Of a stretch of 8,006 bases of DNA, positions 3,688 to 8,006 are shown one piece after another. This DNA is from Sulfuritalea sp. Lineage in GTDB: Bacteria; Pseudomonadota; Gammaproteobacteria; Burkholderiales; Rhodocyclaceae. Each line of letters begins with the position of its first letter. Positions within the stretch are counted from its first letter, which is position 1. Both the position numbers and the translations under genes were made by a program. The stretch covers positions 1 through 8,006 of the forward strand of contig JALNZB010000055.1 in assembly GCA_023229545.1 (NCBI GenBank), read 5' to 3'. The notes under the pieces are model-generated. The model had not been told where the DNA came from. It was given only the letters and a program-made list of their open reading frames with translations, and made no database searches.

Positions 3688-6600
3688 ATGGCGTATTCCT
3701 ATACCGAAAAAAAGCGCATTCGCAAGAGCTTTGCCAAGCGAGCCAACGTCCTCGACGTGCCCTTTCTTCTGGCGACGCAGATTGAGTCCTTCACGCGCTT
3801 TCTGCAGGCCGACGTGCCGCCGGCACAGCGCCGCAACGAAGGCTTGCAGGCCGCATTCACGTCGATTTTCCCGATTGTTGCGCATTCGGGAAATGCTCGC
3901 TTGCACTTCGTCGAGTTCATGCTGGGCGAGCCGACCTTCGACGTCAAGGAGTGTCAGCAGCGCGGCCTGACTTTTGCCAGTCCGCTGCGTGCCAAGGTTC
4001 GCCTCGAACTTCTCGATCGCGACACCAAGGCGGTAAAGGAAGTCAAGGAAGACCAACCGCTCTACATGGGTGAAATTCCCCTGATGACGACCACCGGCTC
4101 CTTTGTCATCAACGGTACGGAGCGTGTCATCGTTTCCCAGTTGCATCGTTCGCCGGGTGTTTTCTTCGAGCACGACAAGGGCAAGACCCACAGCTCCGGC
4201 AAACTGCTTTTCTCGGCGCGCATCATTCCTTACCGCGGTTCCTGGCTGGACTTCGAATTCGATCCGAAGGACATCCTGTACTTCCGCATCGACCGCCGGC
4301 GCAAGATGCCGGTGACCATTCTGCTCAAGTCGATTGGCATGACGCACGAGCAGATTCTTGCCACCTTTTTCGAGTTTGACACCTTCCATTTCTCCAAGAA
4401 GGGCATTTTCTTCGAGGTGGTGCCGGAGCGCTTGCGTGGCGAGGTGGCGAAGTTCGACATTCTCGACAAGGCGGGAACGATCATTGTCGCCAAGGACAAG
4501 CGGATCACCGTCAAGCATATTCGCGAAATGGCCGAGGCCGGCATCAAGAAAATCATCGTGCCGGATGAGTTCATGATCGGTCGGGTCATCGCACGCAACA
4601 TCGTGAACGCCGAGACCGGCGAAGTGCTGGCCAACGCCAACGACGAGATTACCGAAGACTTGCTGGCCAAGCTGGCGACCGGTGGCATCGAGCAGATTCA
4701 AACGCTTTACGTCAACGACCTGGATCGCGGCGCCTACATCTCGTCCACCCTGCGTATCGATGAAACCGCCGACCAGTGGGCCTCGCGTGTCGCGATCTAC
4801 CGCATGATGCGCCCCGGCGAGCCGCCGACGGAGGACGCCGTGGAGAATCTGTTCCATGGCCTGTTCTACTCGGAAGAGCGCTACGACCTCTCCGCTGTGG
4901 GCCGCATGAAATTCAATCGCCGCGTCGGACGCGATGAAATTGAGGGCGCGGGTACGCTGTCGAACGAGGACATCGTGGCCGTTGTCCGTATTCTTGTAGA
5001 ACTGCGCAACGGACGCGGCGAAGTGGATGACATCGATCACTTGGGCAACCGTCGCGTGCGCTCGGTAGGCGAACTCGCCGAAAACCAGTTCCGTGCTGGT
5101 TTGGTGCGTGTCGAGCGCGCCGTCAAGGAGCGTCTGAACCAGGCTGAAAGCGACAATCTGATGCCGCACGACTTGATCAACGCCAAGCCTATCTCGGCGG
5201 CGATCAAGGAGTTTTTCGGCTCCAGCCAACTTTCGCAGTTCATGGACCAGACCAATCCGCTGTCGGAGATCACGCATAAACGACGTGTTTCTGCCTTGGG
5301 CCCAGGCGGCCTTACCCGCGAGCGTGCCGGTTTTGAGGTGCGCGACGTACACCCGACTCATTACGGGCGCGTTTGCCCGATCGAGACGCCGGAAGGTCCG
5401 AACATCGGTCTCATCAACTCGCTGGCGCTGTATGCGCGCACCAACGAGTATGGCTTCATGGAAACGCCCTACCGCAGGGTGGAGGGTAGCCGCGTTACCG
5501 ACGAGATTGAGTATCTCTCGGCGATCGAGGAAGGCAAGTACGTTATTGCCCAAGCCAATGCCCAACTGGACAAGAAGGGCAAGCTCAGCGACGCTTTGGT
5601 GTCCTGTCGCTTCAAGGGCGAATTTGAATTGAAGGAACCGCCCGAGGTTCAGTACATGGACGTGGCGCCAAGTCAGATCGTTTCCGTCGCGGCTTCGCTG
5701 ATTCCCTTCCTCGAGCACGATGACGCCAACCGTGCATTGATGGGCGCCAACATGCAGCGGCAGGCGGTTCCGTGTGTGCGCCCGGAAAAAGCGCTGGTCG
5801 GCACCGGAATTGAACGCACCGTGGCGGTTGACTCCGGCACGGCTGTCCAGGCTCTGCGCGGCGGCGTGGTTGACTACATCGACGCCAACCGCATCGTAGT
5901 GCGCGTCAACGACGCGGAAACGGTGTCGGGCGAAGTCGGCGTCGACATCTACAACCTGATCAAGTACACCCGCTCCAACCAGAACACCAACATCAACCAG
6001 CGACCCATCGTCAAGGTCGGTGACCTGATTGCCAAGGGCGACGTGGTGGCCGATGGCGCCTCCACCGATCTGGGCGAACTGGCGCTGGGACAAAACATGC
6101 TGGTGGCGTTTATGCCCTGGAATGGCTACAACTTCGAGGATTCGATCCTGATCTCCGAACGCGTGGTGGCCGATGATCGTTTTACCTCGATCCATATCGA
6201 GGAACTGACAGTCGTTGCGCGCGACACCAAGCTGGGTGCCGAGGAAATTTCGCGCGACATAGCCACTCTTGGCGAGTCGCAACTCGGTCGCCTCGACGAA
6301 TCAGGCATTGTCTACATCGGCGCCGAGGTCGAGGCGGGCGACGTGCTGGTCGGCAAGGTAACGCCGAAGGGCGAGACGCAACTCACGCCGGAAGAGAAAC
6401 TGCTGCGCGCAATCTTCGGCGAGAAAGCCTCCGATGTGAAGGACACTTCGTTGCGCGTTCCGTCGGGCATGATCGGCACGGTGATTGACGTTCAAGTGTT
6501 TACCCGCGAAGGAATCGAGCGCGACAAGCGGGCGCAGTCGATCATCGACGACATGCTGAGGGGCTACAAGCAGGATCTGGCCGACCAGATGCGTATCGTT

Positions 6601-7758
6601 GAGCGCGATACCTTTTCGCGCATCGAGAAATTGCTGACCAATAAGGTCGCTAGCAAGGGGCCGAAGAAGCTGGTCAAGGGCACCAAGATAACCAAGGCCT
6701 ACCTTGAATCCGTTGAGCATTATCACTGGTTTGACATATCCATTGCCGACGAAGATGCCCAGCAGCAACTCGAAAACCTGCGCGACAGTCTGGAACAGAC
6801 TCGCAAGGACTTCGATGTTGCTTTCGAGGCCAAGAAGAAGAAGCTGACCCAGGGCGACGAACTGCCACCCGGGGTGCAGAAAATGGTCAAGGTTTATCTC
6901 GCCGTCAAGCGTCGTTTGCAACCCGGCGACAAGATGGCCGGTCGGCACGGTAACAAGGGCGTCGTCTCCAAGATTGTTCCGATCGAGGACATGCCGCATA
7001 TGGCGGACGGTACGCCGATGGACATCGTACTGAACCCCTTGGGCGTTCCATCGCGGATGAATATCGGGCAGATTCTGGAAACCCACCTTGGCTGGGCGGC
7101 CAAGGGTCTTGGTCAGAAAATCGGCGAGATGCTGAGGAAGCAAGCGGCAGCAGCAGAGATTCGCAAGCTGCTGAACAAAATTTACAATGCCTCAGGCCGC
7201 AGCGAAGACATTGACGGCCTTACGGAAAAGGAAGTGGTCGAACTTGCCGGAAATCTGCAAGGCGGGGTGCCCTTCGCTACGCCGGTGTTCGATGGCGCCA
7301 ACGAGGCTGAAATCAAGGCCATGCTGGAACTAGCTGGTCTGCCCAGTAACGGCCAGGTAGATCTGTATGACGGGCGCACCGGTGATTCTTTCGAGCGCCA
7401 GGTAACAGTAGGCTACATGCACGTGTTGAAACTGCATCACCTGGTGGACGACAAAATGCATGCCCGCTCCACCGGTCCGTACAGTCTTGTTACCCAGCAA
7501 CCATTGGGCGGCAAGGCGCAGTTTGGCGGTCAGCGCTTCGGCGAAATGGAAGTATGGGCGCTGGAAGCTTACGGTGCCGCATATGTGTTGCAGGAAATGC
7601 TTACCGTCAAGTCCGACGATGTTAACGGTCGTACCAAGGTGTACGAAAACATCGTCAAGGGCGAGCACAAGATCGATGCCGGCATGCCGGAGTCCTTCAA
7701 TGTGCTGGTCAAGGAAATTCGCTCGCTGGCGATCGACATCGATCTCGAGCGTTACTGA
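3688..7758 (+). CDS. rpoB: DNA-directed RNA polymerase subunit beta
   Basis: RpoB forms, with RpoC, the catalytic pincers of RNA polymerase. It has 1356 residues (E. coli 1342) and starts MAYSYTEKKRIRKSFAKR. The rifampicin-binding segment is at 509-538, with wild-type D520, H530, R533, S535 and L537 (E. coli D516, H526, R529, S531, L533). It continues into HPTHYGRVCPIETPEGPNIG. The conserved NFEDS motif has E817 and D818 (E. coli 813/814). The active-site-proximal lysines K1082 and K1090 lie in KMAGRHGNKG (E. coli K1065/K1073). The C-terminus, from MEVWALEAYGAAYVLQEM to the end, contacts RpoC. Both proteobacterial lineage insertions appear present from the length; the second carries a Lys-rich stretch at 985-1008. 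The Shine-Dalgarno CGGAG (3678-3682) is 5 bases from ATG. rpoC follows after 29 bases. Confidence 0.99.
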   Translation: MAYSYTEKKRIRKSFAKRANVLDVPFLLATQIESFTRFLQADVPPAQRRNEGLQAAFTSIFPIVAHSGNARLHFVEFMLGEPTFDVKECQQRGLTFASPLRAKVRLELLDRDTKAVKEVKEDQPLYMGEIPLMTTTGSFVINGTERVIVSQLHRSPGVFFEHDKGKTHSSGKLLFSARIIPYRGSWLDFEFDPKDILYFRIDRRRKMPVTILLKSIGMTHEQILATFFEFDTFHFSKKGIFFEVVPERLRGEVAKFDILDKAGTIIVAKDKRITVKHIREMAEAGIKKIIVPDEFMIGRVIARNIVNAETGEVLANANDEITEDLLAKLATGGIEQIQTLYVNDLDRGAYISSTLRIDETADQWASRVAIYRMMRPGEPPTEDAVENLFHGLFYSEERYDLSAVGRMKFNRRVGRDEIEGAGTLSNEDIVAVVRILVELRNGRGEVDDIDHLGNRRVRSVGELAENQFRAGLVRVERAVKERLNQAESDNLMPHDLINAKPISAAIKEFFGSSQLSQFMDQTNPLSEITHKRRVSALGPGGLTRERAGFEVRDVHPTHYGRVCPIETPEGPNIGLINSLALYARTNEYGFMETPYRRVEGSRVTDEIEYLSAIEEGKYVIAQANAQLDKKGKLSDALVSCRFKGEFELKEPPEVQYMDVAPSQIVSVAASLIPFLEHDDANRALMGANMQRQAVPCVRPEKALVGTGIERTVAVDSGTAVQALRGGVVDYIDANRIVVRVNDAETVSGEVGVDIYNLIKYTRSNQNTNINQRPIVKVGDLIAKGDVVADGASTDLGELALGQNMLVAFMPWNGYNFEDSILISERVVADDRFTSIHIEELTVVARDTKLGAEEISRDIATLGESQLGRLDESGIVYIGAEVEAGDVLVGKVTPKGETQLTPEEKLLRAIFGEKASDVKDTSLRVPSGMIGTVIDVQVFTREGIERDKRAQSIIDDMLRGYKQDLADQMRIVERDTFSRIEKLLTNKVASKGPKKLVKGTKITKAYLESVEHYHWFDISIADEDAQQQLENLRDSLEQTRKDFDVAFEAKKKKLTQGDELPPGVQKMVKVYLAVKRRLQPGDKMAGRHGNKGVVSKIVPIEDMPHMADGTPMDIVLNPLGVPSRMNIGQILETHLGWAAKGLGQKIGEMLRKQAAAAEIRKLLNKIYNASGRSEDIDGLTEKEVVELAGNLQGGVPFATPVFDGANEAEIKAMLELAGLPSNGQVDLYDGRTGDSFERQVTVGYMHVLKLHHLVDDKMHARSTGPYSLVTQQPLGGKAQFGGQRFGEMEVWALEAYGAAYVLQEMLTVKSDDVNGRTKVYENIVKGEHKIDAGMPESFNVLVKEIRSLAIDIDLERY

Positions 7759-7787
7759 CCCGATAGCTGCCCATTGGAGATAAATAT

Positions 7788-8006
7788 ATGAAGAGCCTGT
7801 TTGCAGACCTTTTCAAGCAGAACCTGGCGGCCGAAGAGGAATTCGACGCAATTACCATCGGTCTCGCTTCGCCCGACAAAATCCGCTCATGGTCCTACGG
7901 TGAGGTGAAGAAGCCGGAGACCATCAACTACCGTACCTTCAAACCGGAACGCGATGGTCTGTTCTGCGCCAAGATATTTGGCCCGGTCAAGGATTACGAA
8001 TGCCTC
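7788..8006 (+). CDS. rpoC: DNA-directed RNA polymerase subunit beta' (N-terminal part)
   Basis: The largest polymerase subunit, which carries the catalytic Mg2+ aspartates, begins here and runs off the window after 73 codons. The visible part starts MKSLFADLFKQ. It contains FDAITIGLASPDKIRSWSYG and then GEVKKPETINYRTFKPERDG, the conserved N-terminal segment that leads into the clamp. C72, in YECL at the window edge, is the first cysteine of the clamp zinc-binding motif (E. coli C70). The Shine-Dalgarno GGAGA (7776-7780) has 7 bases of spacing to ATG 7788. The 29-base gap after rpoB has no hairpin of note, so rpoB and rpoC are co-transcribed. Confidence 0.99.
   Translation, partial: MKSLFADLFKQNLAAEEEFDAITIGLASPDKIRSWSYGEVKKPETINYRTFKPERDGLFCAKIFGPVKDYECL

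Noticed and set aside
3616..6282. An 888-codon open frame on the minus strand, opposite rpoB
   Set aside because: It is fully antisense to a highly conserved gene. Its translation is rich in His, Arg, Gly and Val with no recognisable motif, and no minus-strand ribosome-binding site was identified. Long antisense frames are expected opposite GC-rich, strongly codon-biased genes.
6301..7143. A 280-codon minus-strand frame in the 3' half of rpoB
   Set aside because: It is antisense to the catalytic region of RpoB, and the composition is typical of a reverse-strand shadow. There is no independent support.

Overview
This window is a core housekeeping segment of a proteobacterial chromosome, most likely from a betaproteobacterium. 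The gene order is the canonical tuf - tRNA-Trp - secE - nusG - rplK - rplA - rplJ - rplL - rpoB - rpoC, all on the + strand. The betaproteobacterial assignment rests on three things: tRNA-Trp sits between tuf and secE, SecE has three membrane segments, and RpoB reads DQTNPL and RRVSALGPGG in the rifampicin region where E. coli has DQNNPL and RRISALGPGG. The genus cannot be named from this sequence alone. The window looks GC-rich, and the genes show no change in style that would suggest horizontal transfer.

Layout: 1-37 is the last 11 codons of tuf (EF-Tu). 104-179 is tRNA-Trp with an encoded CCA end. 220-1103 holds secE and nusG, which overlap by 4 bases (ATGA). 1104-1206 is the rplK leader. 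1207-2342 holds rplK and rplA, 2 bases apart and probably translationally coupled. 2343-2564 is a structured region that contains a recognisable L10-type autoregulatory leader. 2565-3503 holds rplJ and rplL. 3504-3687 is the rplL-rpoB spacer, with a perfect 13-bp hairpin. 3688-7758 is the complete rpoB. From 7788 the window runs into the first 73 codons of rpoC. The longest stretch without a gene is the 222-base rplJ leader.

The genes supply the elongation machinery of both transcription and translation. RpoB and RpoC form the polymerase core, and NusG binds that polymerase and can link it to the leading ribosome. L11, L1, L10 and L7/L12 build the factor-binding stalk and the L1 stalk of the 50S subunit. 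EF-Tu and tRNA-Trp serve decoding, and SecE is part of the Sec translocon. In E. coli and other bacteria this cluster is autoregulated by L1 (rplKA) and L10 (rplJL), and the spacers here are consistent with that.

I found no novel defence, mobile or biosynthetic system: no CRISPR, IS, phage or accessory gene is visible. The parts worth a second look are the intergenic RNA structures. The best is the rplJ leader, where mutually exclusive helices could expose or sequester the rplJ Shine-Dalgarno. The rplJ start should be the GTG at 2565, not the upstream TTG at 2559.
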